Shown: positions 16,183-25,665, numbered from the stretch's first letter. The stretch: 64,000 bases of DNA from Pseudomonadota bacterium (GCA_018261905.1 JAGTRU010000001.1:1-64000), one strand, 5' to 3'. Notes: generated from the letters alone by a model not told the origin. Numbers and translations: made by a program.

Positions 16183-16724
16183 ATACAAACACGCCGGTCC
16201 AAGCCACAACAAACGTGGCAGCGTCGCTGCCATCGCTGCACACACGTGTCGGCCAAGTCGACCCTGTGCCGTTGACCCGTGTGGCCCTCGCTTACCTGGA
16301 CAAGCGCATCAACCTCTACCTGCGCTTCGGCAATCCAGTGCGCACCATCCAGCTCGACCGCAGGCGGCGCAACGCGATGTTCGTGCCGACATCCATCTTC
16401 TGCCGTATCCGCTGGGAGTCCAACGACTATGGCACGACACGTTGGCAGCTCATGGTGATGCAAGCCTGCACGCCGCAGGATGCGGTGCAACGTATCCCCG
16501 GCATACAACCTGGCGCGTGCATCCTGCTGCATGCCGAAGGCGAACGACAGGTGCAAGTGGTTCTGCCATTGATCGACGCCATCGAGGCACTGGGTATCGA
16601 CCCAAGCGACATCTCGCCCGCGTATTGGCGCACGTTGGGCAATCGTCTCTCCGCACGCCTGGCACTGCCGCAATACACCGCCGAGCGGCATGCGGCCTGG
16701 CTCGCCGGGAAGGAATTGCAATGA
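16179..16724 (+). CDS. DUF2840 domain protein
   Basis: A 181-residue DUF2840 protein (LTRVALAYLDKRINLYLRFG, then WQLMVMQACTPQDAVQRIPG). The family is found almost only in Tn4371-like ICEs between parA and traF and has no known function. ATGA overlaps on both sides show it belongs to the parA-traF transcription unit. Confidence 0.85.
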   Translation: MNTNTPVQATTNVAASLPSLHTRVGQVDPVPLTRVALAYLDKRINLYLRFGNPVRTIQLDRRRRNAMFVPTSIFCRIRWESNDYGTTRWQLMVMQACTPQDAVQRIPGIQPGACILLHAEGERQVQVVLPLIDAIEALGIDPSDISPAYWRTLGNRLSARLALPQYTAERHAAWLAGKELQ

Positions 16725-17281
16725 CTGTGGCAACCATCAAACCTCGCTCGCGCAGGCGCGCACGCCTCGTGCTGGCAATGCTGTCCGGCGGCGGCCTTGC
16801 TGCGCTGGCCTGGGCGTCCTTCATGACGCCTTCGGCGCATGTCGTCTACAACCCCTCCAACAGCGTACCGGTGGGCTGGTATCACATCGAGCCGGTCAAT
16901 CCGAAAAACGACTCGCTGCACGTCGGCAGCATCGTGCTGGCCGAGCTTCCGGCAGAACCCGCTGCATTGGCTGCGCAGCGCGGCTACCTGCCGTCTCACA
17001 TCCCACTGCTCAAACGTGTTGGTGCTGTTGCACCTCAACACGTCTGCATCGTGGATGGCGTCGTGCGCATCGACGGCGTGCCGGTGGCCGCCGTGTTGCG
17101 CGCCGACCGGCTGGGCCGTCTACTTCCATCCTGGTCGCAGTGCCGGGTGCTCACTGAGGATGAACTGTTTCTGCTCAGTGTCACCAATCCGGTGTCGTTC
17201 GACAGCCGGTATTTTGGGCCCATTGCGGTATCTGCAGTGATCGGCCGGGCGCATCCGGTCTATCTGGAAAAGCAACCATGA
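16721..17281 (+). CDS. traF: TraF, S26-family conjugal transfer peptidase
   Basis: A 186-residue protein with one N-terminal membrane segment (about residues 14-32). The serine lies in NPSNSVPVGWYHIEP (about 45-59), and the lysine in LLKRVGAV follows; the pair fits the Ser-Lys dyad of S26 signal peptidases. TraF peptidases process and cyclise the TrbC pilin in RP4-type systems. It overlaps DUF2840 by ATGA (start 16721) and the next gene by ATGA. Confidence 0.88.
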   Translation: MTVATIKPRSRRRARLVLAMLSGGGLAALAWASFMTPSAHVVYNPSNSVPVGWYHIEPVNPKNDSLHVGSIVLAELPAEPAALAAQRGYLPSHIPLLKRVGAVAPQHVCIVDGVVRIDGVPVAAVLRADRLGRLLPSWSQCRVLTEDELFLLSVTNPVSFDSRYFGPIAVSAVIGRAHPVYLEKQP

Positions 17282-17799
17282 AATCGACTGGTGGCATGCA
17301 GACTGACCGGGGGCAGTTGCGGTCTCGTTTTGACGTTGGCCAGCGATCGGACCTGTCGTTGCCTATGCTGGCGCAACGTCACGGTGCGTGCAGTTCGAAC
17401 GCATTCGCGTCGCGTTTTTCTCTGCGTTCATTGCTGCATTTCGAGGCCGGCTGTTCGCACGCTTTCGCGTACGTCCGCGTGCGTATCAATGTGCAGATGG
17501 ATTGTTTAGAGCGCGTCATGCCGCAGGCCTGGCTGGCACTCTTCGACGGGCAGACTGTCCCCTGGGCAGCACCGCCGGGGCACCGCGGATCAGTGCTGTC
17601 AGATCGGGAAAAGATGCAGGGCAAGATAAAAGGTCGCGGCACTTGGCCGCTTGAAAACCCTGTCTGCACGTGGGGGTGGCGCGGCACGCGCCTGATCGCG
17701 GCATCGTGTCGCGAGATCGGCCAACGCCTTGCAGAGCTTGGGGAAAGCGCGTGCTGGCTATGTTCTGATACGATGGCCTTGGATGGAGATACGGCATGA
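17278..17799 (+). CDS. Hypothetical protein between traF and the relaxase gene
   Basis: A 173-residue frame that overlaps traF (ATGA at 17278) and the relaxase (ATGA at 17796), which favours translation. The sequence itself is low in recognisable structure and rich in Arg, Ser and Cys, with no motif I know. The interval could instead mainly be non-coding DNA carrying the origin of transfer, which should be close to the relaxase gene. Coding status is unsure. Confidence 0.4.
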   Translation: MKSTGGMQTDRGQLRSRFDVGQRSDLSLPMLAQRHGACSSNAFASRFSLRSLLHFEAGCSHAFAYVRVRINVQMDCLERVMPQAWLALFDGQTVPWAAPPGHRGSVLSDREKMQGKIKGRGTWPLENPVCTWGWRGTRLIAASCREIGQRLAELGESACWLCSDTMALDGDTA

Positions 17800-19742
17800 G
17801 CCGATCTGATGACGACGATTTCCGTGCCCGGCCGGGCGCACCCAAACAGCGCGGCGATGCCTTTATCAACCAGGTACTGCGTCAGGCGAGCAAGGCTGGA
17901 GGCAAGGCCAGGAAGGCCGGTAATCGCCCCGGTTCGCGGCTCGGTCGCGGCCATGTCGCGGCGCGTTTTTCTGGCCGCTCGCTGACACCCAATGCCCGGC
18001 GCGTGACCATCAAGACTCGGCTGGTCAATCTTGCCAAGGCAGGGCTGCGTTCAATCGTCACGCATCTTCGTTATATCGAACGCGAGGGGGTAGGGCGTAG
18101 CGGCGAGCCGGGCCAGGCTTATGGCCCAATGACCGACGACGCGGACTTGGCCGCCTTCGAGGAGCGCGGTCGGGAAGACCGGCACCAGTTTCGCTTTATT
18201 CTCTCACCCGAGGACGCTGAGCAACTCGACGACCTGCGCACCTACACCCGGCATCTGATGGCGCGTATGGAAGCCGATCTGGGCACGCGGCTGGACTGGG
18301 TGGCGGTCGATCACTGGAACACCGACAACCCGCATACCCATGTCGTGCTGCGTGGCAAGGACGAAACCGGCCGCGACCTCATCATCTCGCGTGACTACAT
18401 CGGTCAGGGCATGCGCAATCGTGCTTCGGAGCTGGCAACCGAATGGCTGGGGCCGCGCACCGAACTGGAGATCCAGCGCAGCCTTCAGCGCGAAGTTGAT
18501 CAGGAGCGGTGGACCGGGCTGGACCGCACTTTGCAACGTGAGGCGGTGGATGGCCAGGTGCTGGTTCAGCGCTTTGCAGAACTTCGGCTACAAAGCCAGC
18601 GACAACTGTTGATCGGGCGCCTGCAGCGCTTGCAGCGCATGGGGCTGGCGAGCGAGAGCGAACCGGGTGTGTGGGCCGTCCATGCCGACGCGGAAACCAC
18701 GCTACGGGCGATGGGCGAGCGCGGCGACATCGTCCGCACCATGCAGCGCGCCATGGGCGGCCAGCAGCGCGAGTTGGCCGTGTTCCAGCCCGTCGAGGAT
18801 GGTCGTACTGTCGTTGGCCGCGTGGCCGGTAAGGGCCTTGCCGACGAGCTGTATGACAAGGGTTATCTGGTCATCGACGGGACCAACGGCAAGGCGCACT
18901 ATGTCACGCTGCCGCCGCGGTCGGAACTGGAGCTGTACCCAGCCGGCGCTGTGGTGGAGGTGAAAGGCTCGACCGACGTGCGGGCGGCCGATCGGAACAT
19001 CGCTGTGCTGGCGGTGGACGGTATCTACCGAACTGATCATCACCTTGCGGTAGCCCAAGGCCAAGCGACGCCCGATCGTGACCCGGGCGAGCTGGTAGCG
19101 GCGCACGTCCGCAGGCTCGAAGCCCTGCGCCGCGCCGGCATCGTGGAGCGCATGGCCGAAGGCGTCTGGCGAGTGCCCGTCAATCTGGCGGGGCAAGGCC
19201 GCCAGTACGACGCGCAGCGCTTGGGTGGCGGCGTGTCGGTGGACCTGAAATCGCATTTGCCCATCGAGCGGCAGACCCGCGTGATTGGCGCCACTTGGCT
19301 GGACCAGCAACTGATCAGCGGCGACAAGGGACTGAGCGACTTGGGCTTTGGTGCAGAGGTAAAGGATGTGCTACGCCAACGTGCCGACTTCCTTTCCGAA
19401 CAGGGACTGGCCGAACGGCGCGGCCAACGCTTGATCCTGGCGCGTAACCTGCTGGGCACGCTGCGCAATCGGGAACTGGCGCAAACCGCCAAAGACATTG
19501 CAGCCGAAACCGGGCTGGAGCATCGGCCCGTGGCCGATGGAGAGCGGATCAGCGGCGTCTACCGCCGTAGCGTGATGCTCTTCAGCGGGCGCTATGCCAT
19601 GCTTGATGACGGCATGGGGTTCAGCCTAGTGCCGTGGAAGCCAGTGATTGAGCAGCGGCTGGGGCAGCAACTCGCCGCGACGGTGCGGGGCGGCGGAGTG
19701 TCGTGGGAGATCGGAAGACAGCGAGGGCCGACCGTGGGATGA
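17796..19742 (+). CDS. traI: Conjugative relaxase (TraI/VirD2 type, DUF3363)
   Basis: A 648-residue relaxase. The metal-binding histidines are in DNPHTHVVLRG near residue 178, preceded by DWVAVDHWN. The downstream half matches DUF3363, a domain joined to relaxases of this ICE family. It would nick oriT and lead the strand into the recipient. The N-terminus is very basic (about residues 25-65). The start has a GGAGA ribosome site and overlaps the preceding frame. It ends just before the LysR/quinone reductase pair. Confidence 0.9.
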   Translation: MSRSDDDDFRARPGAPKQRGDAFINQVLRQASKAGGKARKAGNRPGSRLGRGHVAARFSGRSLTPNARRVTIKTRLVNLAKAGLRSIVTHLRYIEREGVGRSGEPGQAYGPMTDDADLAAFEERGREDRHQFRFILSPEDAEQLDDLRTYTRHLMARMEADLGTRLDWVAVDHWNTDNPHTHVVLRGKDETGRDLIISRDYIGQGMRNRASELATEWLGPRTELEIQRSLQREVDQERWTGLDRTLQREAVDGQVLVQRFAELRLQSQRQLLIGRLQRLQRMGLASESEPGVWAVHADAETTLRAMGERGDIVRTMQRAMGGQQRELAVFQPVEDGRTVVGRVAGKGLADELYDKGYLVIDGTNGKAHYVTLPPRSELELYPAGAVVEVKGSTDVRAADRNIAVLAVDGIYRTDHHLAVAQGQATPDRDPGELVAAHVRRLEALRRAGIVERMAEGVWRVPVNLAGQGRQYDAQRLGGGVSVDLKSHLPIERQTRVIGATWLDQQLISGDKGLSDLGFGAEVKDVLRQRADFLSEQGLAERRGQRLILARNLLGTLRNRELAQTAKDIAAETGLEHRPVADGERISGVYRRSVMLFSGRYAMLDDGMGFSLVPWKPVIEQRLGQQLAATVRGGGVSWEIGRQRGPTVG

Positions 19743-19757
19743 CTACAGCAGTGATAC

Positions 19758-20654
19758 TCATATCGAACTGGCGATGAGCTCCCGCAGCCACTGGTGCGCC
19801 GGGTCGCGGTGAACTCGCTCATGCCAGAGCATGAGCATCTCGAAGCCTGGCACTTCGATAGGCGATTCGACCACTTGCAGTGCGGCATTGCCGTGCACCA
19901 GCCGCGAAGGCACCATCGCCACCAAGTCGGTGCTTGCCAGTACCGCACCGAGAAACAGGAAGTGCGGCACGGACAGTGCGACCTGCCGCGTCATTCCCCG
20001 TTCGGCTAGCGCCATATCGGTCACGCCATGAAATCCACCACCATCCGGCGATACGATCACATGTTCTAGCTTGCAGAACTGCGCCAGCGTCGGGCGTCGC
20101 TTCAGGTGCGGATGCCCGACACGACCGGCAAGCACGTAGCGTTCCGTGAACAGCGACCGGCGGCGCAGATCCGGCGGTGCCTCGGCACCGATGAGGAAGG
20201 CCAAGTCGATGTCTCCCTGTTCCGCCTTTCTCGCAACCAGTGCGGGGGCCGTTTGGATCACGGCGAGGCGCGTCGCGGGCGCGGCCTTGCGCAATCCGTC
20301 CAGGGCGGGCATCAGGACCGTGAACTCGCTGTAGTCGAACGCTGCGGCGCGCCAAGTCTGATGGGACTGTGCGGGGTCGAAGGGACTGGAGGGCGTAACC
20401 GCCTGTGCCAGGGCGGCCAAGGCCTGCCGCAGCGGTTCGCGCAGTTCGTCGGCGCGGGCCGTGGGCCGCATGCCGCGTGGACCTGGCAGCAGCAACGGAT
20501 CGCCGAAGAAATCCCGCAATCGAGCGAGTTGCACGCTCACGGTCGGTTGCGCAAGGTGCAGGCGCTCAGCTGCGCGGGTCACGTTGTGCTCGATCAGCAA
20601 GGCATCGAGCGTGACTAGAAGATTGAGGTCAAGCTGCCTCAAAGAATTGTTCAT
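19758..20654 (-). CDS. LysR-family regulator of the quinone reductase
   Basis: A 298-residue LysR regulator. The N-terminal HTH is LRQLDLNLLVTLDALLIEHN followed by VTRAAERLHLAQPTVSVQL. This resembles the NodD/NahR-like branch. The substrate-binding domain follows from residue 90. It is divergent from the NAD(P)H dehydrogenase gene, with a palindromic operator between them, so it almost certainly controls that gene in response to an aromatic or quinone-like inducer (inference). Confidence 0.9.
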   Translation of the reverse strand: MNNSLRQLDLNLLVTLDALLIEHNVTRAAERLHLAQPTVSVQLARLRDFFGDPLLLPGPRGMRPTARADELREPLRQALAALAQAVTPSSPFDPAQSHQTWRAAAFDYSEFTVLMPALDGLRKAAPATRLAVIQTAPALVARKAEQGDIDLAFLIGAEAPPDLRRRSLFTERYVLAGRVGHPHLKRRPTLAQFCKLEHVIVSPDGGGFHGVTDMALAERGMTRQVALSVPHFLFLGAVLASTDLVAMVPSRLVHGNAALQVVESPIEVPGFEMLMLWHERVHRDPAHQWLRELIASSI

Positions 20655-20667
20655 GGCAATACCTGGA

Positions 20668-20691
20668 ATATTGGAAATTCATTTCCAATAT
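20668..20691. promoter_or_regulatory. LysR operator palindrome
   Basis: A perfect inverted repeat with 11-bp arms ATATTGGAAAT (20668-20678) and ATTTCCAATAT (20681-20691), centre TC. It contains the T-N11-A type core of LysR binding sites and lies in the 86-bp divergent region, close to the LysR start. Confidence 0.8.
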
Positions 20692-20740
20692 ATCTCAGGC
20701 GGGCCTATCGTGTGCTCCTTTAGTGATGGAGCACCACGTT

Positions 20741-21523
20741 ATGCATGTTCTTCTCGTCTATGCCCACCCTGAGCCACGTTCACTGAATGGATCGCTCAAG
20801 GATTTCACCGTCCAGCGCCTTGAGCGCGCAGGCCATGTCGTCCAGGTATCCGACCTGTATGCGATGCATTGGAAGGCTGCGCTGGATGCGGCCGACAATA
20901 CCGCATCGCAGCCGGGCGTACGCTTCGACGCGTCCCTGAACTCTAAGCAGGCGTTCGAGAGCGGCACCCAAAGCGCCGATATAGCGCGCGAGCAGGACAA
21001 GCTGCGCTGGGCTGATGCCGTCATCATGCAGTTTCCGCTATGGTGGTTTTCAATGCCGGCCATCCTTAAAGGCTGGGTCGAGCGAGTGTATGCCTATGGC
21101 TTCGCCTACGGTGTGGGCGAGCATTCCGACACGCATTGGGGTGACCGCTACGGCGAAGGTACGCTGGCCGGCAAGCGTGCAATGCTGGTGGTGACCACGG
21201 GCGGCTGGGAATCGCATTACGCGCCGCGCGGCATCAATGGCCCTATTGACGAGATACTGTTTCCGATTCAGCACGGCATTCTGTTCTATCCAGGGTTCGA
21301 CGTGCTGCCGCCGCATGTGATCTACCGCACCGGCAAGATCGACGAGACAGGGTTCGAGCAGGTCTGCGAAGCGCTGGGGCAGAGGCTGGATTCGCTCTGG
21401 ACGACTGCTCCCATCCCTTTCCGCAGACAGAACACCGGGGACTACAACATACCCGCGCTGACGTTGCGGTCCGAGGTCGCGCCAGACCGGAATGGGTTCG
21501 GTATTCACCTAATGCACGACTGA
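20741..21523 (+). CDS. NAD(P)H dehydrogenase (quinone), flavodoxin-like
   Basis: A 260-residue protein of the NQO1/MdaB flavodoxin-like family. It has the FMN/FAD phosphate loop HVLLVYAHPEPRSLNGSL at the start, then FPLWWFSMPAILKGWVERVY and LVVTTGGWESHYAPRG. It would reduce quinones or similar electrophiles by two electrons with NAD(P)H. The ATG at 20741 fits the conserved N-terminus and has GGAG ten bases before it. It is divergent from and probably induced through the neighbouring LysR. Confidence 0.88.
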   Translation: MHVLLVYAHPEPRSLNGSLKDFTVQRLERAGHVVQVSDLYAMHWKAALDAADNTASQPGVRFDASLNSKQAFESGTQSADIAREQDKLRWADAVIMQFPLWWFSMPAILKGWVERVYAYGFAYGVGEHSDTHWGDRYGEGTLAGKRAMLVVTTGGWESHYAPRGINGPIDEILFPIQHGILFYPGFDVLPPHVIYRTGKIDETGFEQVCEALGQRLDSLWTTAPIPFRRQNTGDYNIPALTLRSEVAPDRNGFGIHLMHD

Positions 21524-21593
21524 GCGCGCGAACGTCGGATGCGTCTTCCGGTTCCTATCTGGCTTGATGGCGTTAGCTTTTCGCTCGAAGGGT

Positions 21594-21664
21594 GGGTTTG
21601 CGCAGTCCCACGAGGTGGGGGAGGGCGTCCTGGTCGAACCGGTCTGGCTTGATCCGCTGATGGT
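21594..21664 (+). pseudogene. Fragment of a LysR gene
   Basis: About 71 bp closely match 29254-29325 inside the intact LysR gene (around nine in ten bases, with one base missing). The encoded piece reads HEVGEGVLVEPVWLDPLM against DEVGEGVLAEPVWHDPLM. Both copies point the same way. The rest of 21524-21829 shows no gene. It is a relic marking the left border of the biosynthetic cargo. Confidence 0.75.
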
Positions 21665-21829
21665 GCCAGAGGGCGCCACCACCCTTAACCCCAAACGCGA
21701 CTGCATCGTCAAATCGCATTCGGCGAGCCCGCACTATTCAGCCGCTGGCTGCATGATTCAGGGGGGCTACTACCTTGACGCACGTCGGTACGGGAGTAAA
21801 GGTTTTCAATCGAAGGATGCACTTGGCCG

Positions 21830-22678
21830 TCATTTTTCAGAAGACTGCAGCCAGCTTTCAAACTCCTGGCTTTCAGCACTGTCCTCTGACGCGGCGTAGT
21901 ACACCAGTCGTAGGTGCCTGCCTTCGTCAATCGTGAGCATGGTGTGTTCGAAGGAAACGCGACCGATGCCATCGATCTGAAGTTGCCGAAAGCCATGGGT
22001 GGGGCCGTGGATGTCCTGTTCCTGCCACCACGTTTTGAAGTCAGGGGAAACTTTTTCCAGGTCCTTGACCAGGGCGCAGATATCGGGCTCCTGGGTGGCT
22101 CTGACGAAATCTCGCCGGAAGTGAGAAAGTAACTGGAGTGCCTGTTCTTCCCATGGATCAAAAAGCGCCCGCGTTGCTGGGTCCGTGAACAGCATCCACA
22201 GCAGATTGCGACGCTCAGGCACGTAGGAAGAGAAGCGGAACACTTGATTTCCCGCCGCATTCCAGGCGAGCACATCCCACCTCAGGTTGATCACGTAGGC
22301 CGGGCGCAGCACGAGATCCCCCATCAGGCGGTGGACGAGGGGAGGGACTACGCACCATGTCTTGCCTGGTTCGGCGGGCGGGCGCTGCTGGGTCAAAAGA
22401 AACAGATGGCGGCGCTCTGCGGCATCCAGTTTTAGCACGCGCGAGAGATTGTCGAGAAAGGTTGTGGAAACACTGATCTCACGGCCTTGCTCAAGCCACG
22501 TGTACCAAGTCAGCCCAACCCCCGCAAGCGCTGCAACCTCCTCACGCCGCAGCCCTGGCGTACGGCGACGCCCCCCCGACGGAAGCCCCACGTTTGCCGG
22601 CTCCAGCCGAGCACGGCGATTCCGAAGGAACTCGGATAAATCATTGCGAGTGCGCTCCATGTTGCGAATGAAACTCAT
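21830..22678 (-). CDS. XRE regulator with MmyB-type ligand-binding domain
   Basis: A 282-residue regulator. The N-terminal HTH spans residues 10-80 (FLRNRRARLEP, then PGLRREEVAALAGVGLTWYT, then WLEQGREISVS). The C-terminal MmyB-like ligand-binding domain includes RPAYVINLRWDVLAWNAAGN and RNLLWMLFTDP. This family often controls a divergent neighbour and binds a small hydrophobic ligand. Here the neighbour is the ALAS-like operon across a 156-bp gap, so it is the likely pathway regulator. Confidence 0.85.
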   Translation of the reverse strand: MSFIRNMERTRNDLSEFLRNRRARLEPANVGLPSGGRRRTPGLRREEVAALAGVGLTWYTWLEQGREISVSTTFLDNLSRVLKLDAAERRHLFLLTQQRPPAEPGKTWCVVPPLVHRLMGDLVLRPAYVINLRWDVLAWNAAGNQVFRFSSYVPERRNLLWMLFTDPATRALFDPWEEQALQLLSHFRRDFVRATQEPDICALVKDLEKVSPDFKTWWQEQDIHGPTHGFRQLQIDGIGRVSFEHTMLTIDEGRHLRLVYYAASEDSAESQEFESWLQSSEK

Positions 22679-22711
22679 CCCATCACCATTAGTAATAGCA
22701 TAAACAGTCAG

Positions 22712-22740
22712 ATTGTAATCCTATTGCAGTTGGCAAACAA
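22712..22740 (-). promoter_or_regulatory. Possible promoter of the XRE gene
   Basis: On the minus strand TTGTTT (22740-22735) and TACAAT (22717-22712) are 17 bp apart, close to a sigma-70 promoter. It lies about 34 bp before the start codon. Predicted by eye only. Confidence 0.4.
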
Positions 22741-22834
22741 TGCTCTCAACCAGCCATGCCGGTCTGTCGAGACTGACAAGAAAAGCACGCCGTTGAGGCG
22801 TGAATGAGGTGTAACCACAGAGAAGGAGAGTGCC

Positions 22835-24067
22835 ATGTACCAGAGTTTGCTAAGCGACAAGCTGAGTGGATTGAAGGCGTCCGGCCAATACCGGACCTTC
22901 GTGACGTTGAACAGGATTTGCGGCCAGTACCCGCTGGCCCGACTTGAGGGAGATGGCGATCGCCCTGTGGTTGTCTGGTGTAGTAATGACTACCTGGGGA
23001 TGTCTCAACATCCCAGCGTGCGCGATGCCATGCATAAGGCGATCGATGCCTATGGGGCAGGCTCAGGGGGATCCCGCAACATCGGAGGCACGCATGAGCT
23101 TTACGGCCAACTGGAAAAAAGCCTAGCGGACTGGCATTCGAAGGAAGCTGCGCTTGTCTTTCCGACGGGTTTCAGTTCCAACGATGCGACGCTGCAATGT
23201 TTGCTGAGGCAAATTCCCGATTGCGTGGTGATCAGCGACGAGAAAAACCACGCGTCCATCATCAACGGCATCCGCTCGACTTCGACGGAACGACAGGTCT
23301 TCAGCCACAGCAATCTCGAGCATCTGGAGCAGATACTGTCCCAGTATCCACTGGATCGCCCAAAGATCGTCGTTTTCGAGTCGGTCTATTCCATGGATGG
23401 AGATGTCGCACCGATTACCGAAATCGCGGCCCTGTCTAAGCGTTACAACGCATTGACCTACCTCGATGAGGTTCATGCAATTGGTATGTACGGTCCGCGT
23501 GGAGCGGGCCTTGCGGCGCAAGTCGGTGTCGCGGATCAAATCGACATCATTCAAGGCACGATGGCAAAGGCCATCGGCGTCATCGGTGGCTATATCGCGT
23601 CGACGCAAGTCATGGTTGACGCAGTCCGCTCTTTCGCAACTGGCTTTATCTTCACCACGTCCCTGCCGCCGGCAGTTGCCGCAGGCTGCCATGCAAGCGT
23701 TGAGCACATCAAAACCCAGTCAAGTGAGCGCGATACCCTGCAGGTACGCACCAAGTTCCTGAGGCAAAAGCTGAGCGAGGCGGGCATTCCCGTCATGGAG
23801 TGCTCCACGACCCACGTCCTTCCCGTTTTGGTAGGTGATGCCGCCAAGTGCAAGGCCGCGGCCGAGCGATTGCTCTCGCTTCACCGCATCTACTTGCAAC
23901 CGATCAATTATCCCTCAGTGCCGGTCGGCACCGAGCGCTTTCGAGTGAATGCGACCCCAAATCACAGCGAAGCGCAAATCGCGCATCTTGCCGACTCATT
24001 GCATGAAGTTTTCGAGCATTTCGGGATCGCGCTGACGTCCCCGACAACCCAGCGGGAGGGGAATTGA
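22835..24067 (+). CDS. 5-aminolevulinate synthase-like alpha-oxoamine synthase
   Basis: A 410-residue PLP enzyme of the alpha-oxoamine synthase family, closest by eye to 5-aminolevulinate synthase (glycine + succinyl-CoA). Seen: [57 protein letters not shown], the PLP lysine in GTMAKAIG (about residue 245), and [19 protein letters not shown] near the C-terminus, a typical ALAS stretch. Most beta- and gammaproteobacteria make heme from glutamyl-tRNA, so an ALAS on an ICE suggests a secondary-metabolism building block. GGAGAG lies before the ATG. First gene of a tight five-gene operon. Confidence 0.85.
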   Translation: MYQSLLSDKLSGLKASGQYRTFVTLNRICGQYPLARLEGDGDRPVVVWCSNDYLGMSQHPSVRDAMHKAIDAYGAGSGGSRNIGGTHELYGQLEKSLADWHSKEAALVFPTGFSSNDATLQCLLRQIPDCVVISDEKNHASIINGIRSTSTERQVFSHSNLEHLEQILSQYPLDRPKIVVFESVYSMDGDVAPITEIAALSKRYNALTYLDEVHAIGMYGPRGAGLAAQVGVADQIDIIQGTMAKAIGVIGGYIASTQVMVDAVRSFATGFIFTTSLPPAVAAGCHASVEHIKTQSSERDTLQVRTKFLRQKLSEAGIPVMECSTTHVLPVLVGDAAKCKAAAERLLSLHRIYLQPINYPSVPVGTERFRVNATPNHSEAQIAHLADSLHEVFEHFGIALTSPTTQREGN

Positions 24068-24068
24068 G

Positions 24069-24569
24069 ATGCCGGGATCGCAATTCAGCATCCGAGTCGC
24101 CAGCGCTGCCGATATCGAGACGTTGGTGGCATTGCGGGCACAGCTTATAGATCGAGCTTCCGAAGCCAGTTACGCGAGTCGCAATGCAGATGAAAGCCTG
24201 CGCTGGAAGATCGCCTACAACGAATGGCTCGGGCAAGTATTGGGAGTGGCTGATCACGTCCGTGTCCTGGTCGCCGTGAATGCGGACGGGCTGATCGGTT
24301 GCGCCACCGGTATCGTGGATTGTCGGCCTCCCGCCCCTGATTGCCTCAGCGGTGGGTGTGGCTGGATTCAGTCCGTTGTCGTTTTGCGGCAATGGCGTCG
24401 GCACGGCATTGCCATAGGACTGATGCGCGATCTGCTGGATTGGTTCACTTCCCGTGATGTATCCAAGGTCGTTCTGGAGGCCACGAGCGAAGCCGAAATT
24501 CTGTACCAGAAGCTGGGTTTTGTGCGCAGCCCGGAGAGCCTGTTTGTACGAGATGGAGGTCGACCATGA
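24069..24569 (+). CDS. GNAT-family N-acetyltransferase
   Basis: A 166-residue GNAT protein. Acetyl-CoA binding motif A is visible in IQSVVVLRQWRRHGIAIGLM, followed by VVLEATSEAEILYQKLGFV, the usual end of the fold. It starts one base after the ALAS-like stop and overlaps the next gene by ATGA. It may acylate the amine made by the ALAS-like enzyme, or give self-protection; neither can be decided from sequence. Confidence 0.85.
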   Translation: MPGSQFSIRVASAADIETLVALRAQLIDRASEASYASRNADESLRWKIAYNEWLGQVLGVADHVRVLVAVNADGLIGCATGIVDCRPPAPDCLSGGCGWIQSVVVLRQWRRHGIAIGLMRDLLDWFTSRDVSKVVLEATSEAEILYQKLGFVRSPESLFVRDGGRP

Positions 24570-25636
24570 AGATACTCATCGTCGGCCTAGGCTACGCGGG
24601 GAATCGCTATCGGCGCGCCTTCTCGTATCTTGGCGAGCGCCTGAAGATCGGCGTGGAGATCGCCTATGTCGGAAGGCACCAGCGTACCGATGCGCTGCCG
24701 TACTTCGATCGGGTGTCTTCAGCTCTTTCCGCATTCCGACCGGACATTGTTGTCGTCAGCGTCAACGACCAGAGTCATGTCGCCATCCTGAAGGAGCTTG
24801 GGGGTTACCGCGGTTTCATCATCTGCGAAAAACCCCTGGCTACGCCAACGCAACCATGGCGAGAAGCCTGCCGAGGCTTGGGAGAAGCGAAGGGCTTTGC
24901 GTTGGATCTGGTCGAACGTTACTCGGAGGCTACGCGACAGCTCAAGCGCGAAGTGGCGTGTCGAGGCTGGTCACTCGTTCGGGCCAGCTTCCATTGGGGC
25001 AAGGACCGCCTGAACGACTACCGCCCAACCTGTGGCGTCGTCAGCGAGGTCATTCACGCGCTGGATCTGGTGGAATGGATTTGTCCGTCTGAAGGAGCCC
25101 TTCGCCTGGAAGGCGTCGTGGGCGTGCGGTCCGACTTTTCCATTTCGGGCAAGGACGTTCTGGATACCGTCCTGCTGACGGCAAGCCTCGGGGAGGTGCC
25201 TGTCGCTGGCTACAGCAGCTTCGTCAACGTCCAGCGCCAACGGACGGTTGATTTGTCTTTCGTCGACGAGCCGGGTCGCATCTTTCATGCGCGCATCATT
25301 TATGACACGCCGCAGTGGGATCACGATCACCTGCGTATCTGGACACGCGATGACCAGGGGCGGGAAGTGCTCGTCGTGGAGCAGCGAACGAGCGAAAGCA
25401 TTCCCGGCCTGGAAACGTTGCAGAAGCTGTCCCAGTTTTGCGAGGACGTGCTGCGCCGAGTCGCTTGGCAGGAGTCGCCTTCACAGCCCTTTGCCGATCT
25501 CACAACGGCTACCGCTCTTCAGCAGTTTCTCGATGACATCAGCCAGAAGGTTTCGACGCCATCAGCGGCTCGCTATGTCCGTAGCGCCGCACGCGTACTG
25601 CTGCCGGAAGACGCCGATTTGGAAAGCCTCGGATAA
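24566..25636 (+). CDS. Gfo/Idh/MocA-family oxidoreductase
   Basis: A 356-residue NAD(P)-dependent oxidoreductase. The Rossmann nucleotide loop is ILIVGLGYAGNRYRRAF at the N-terminus. The family motif CEKPLATPTQPW lies near residue 90, containing the conserved EKP lysine. A conserved acidic/His pair is likely in VVSEVIHALDLVEW near residue 160. It should reduce or oxidise a carbonyl, imine or sugar-like intermediate. It overlaps the GNAT gene by ATGA and sits 29 bp before the asparagine-synthetase-like gene. Confidence 0.8.
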   Translation: MKILIVGLGYAGNRYRRAFSYLGERLKIGVEIAYVGRHQRTDALPYFDRVSSALSAFRPDIVVVSVNDQSHVAILKELGGYRGFIICEKPLATPTQPWREACRGLGEAKGFALDLVERYSEATRQLKREVACRGWSLVRASFHWGKDRLNDYRPTCGVVSEVIHALDLVEWICPSEGALRLEGVVGVRSDFSISGKDVLDTVLLTASLGEVPVAGYSSFVNVQRQRTVDLSFVDEPGRIFHARIIYDTPQWDHDHLRIWTRDDQGREVLVVEQRTSESIPGLETLQKLSQFCEDVLRRVAWQESPSQPFADLTTATALQQFLDDISQKVSTPSAARYVRSAARVLLPEDADLESLG

Positions 25637-25665
25637 GCAATCGAATTTTTGAAGGAGTTCAAAGT

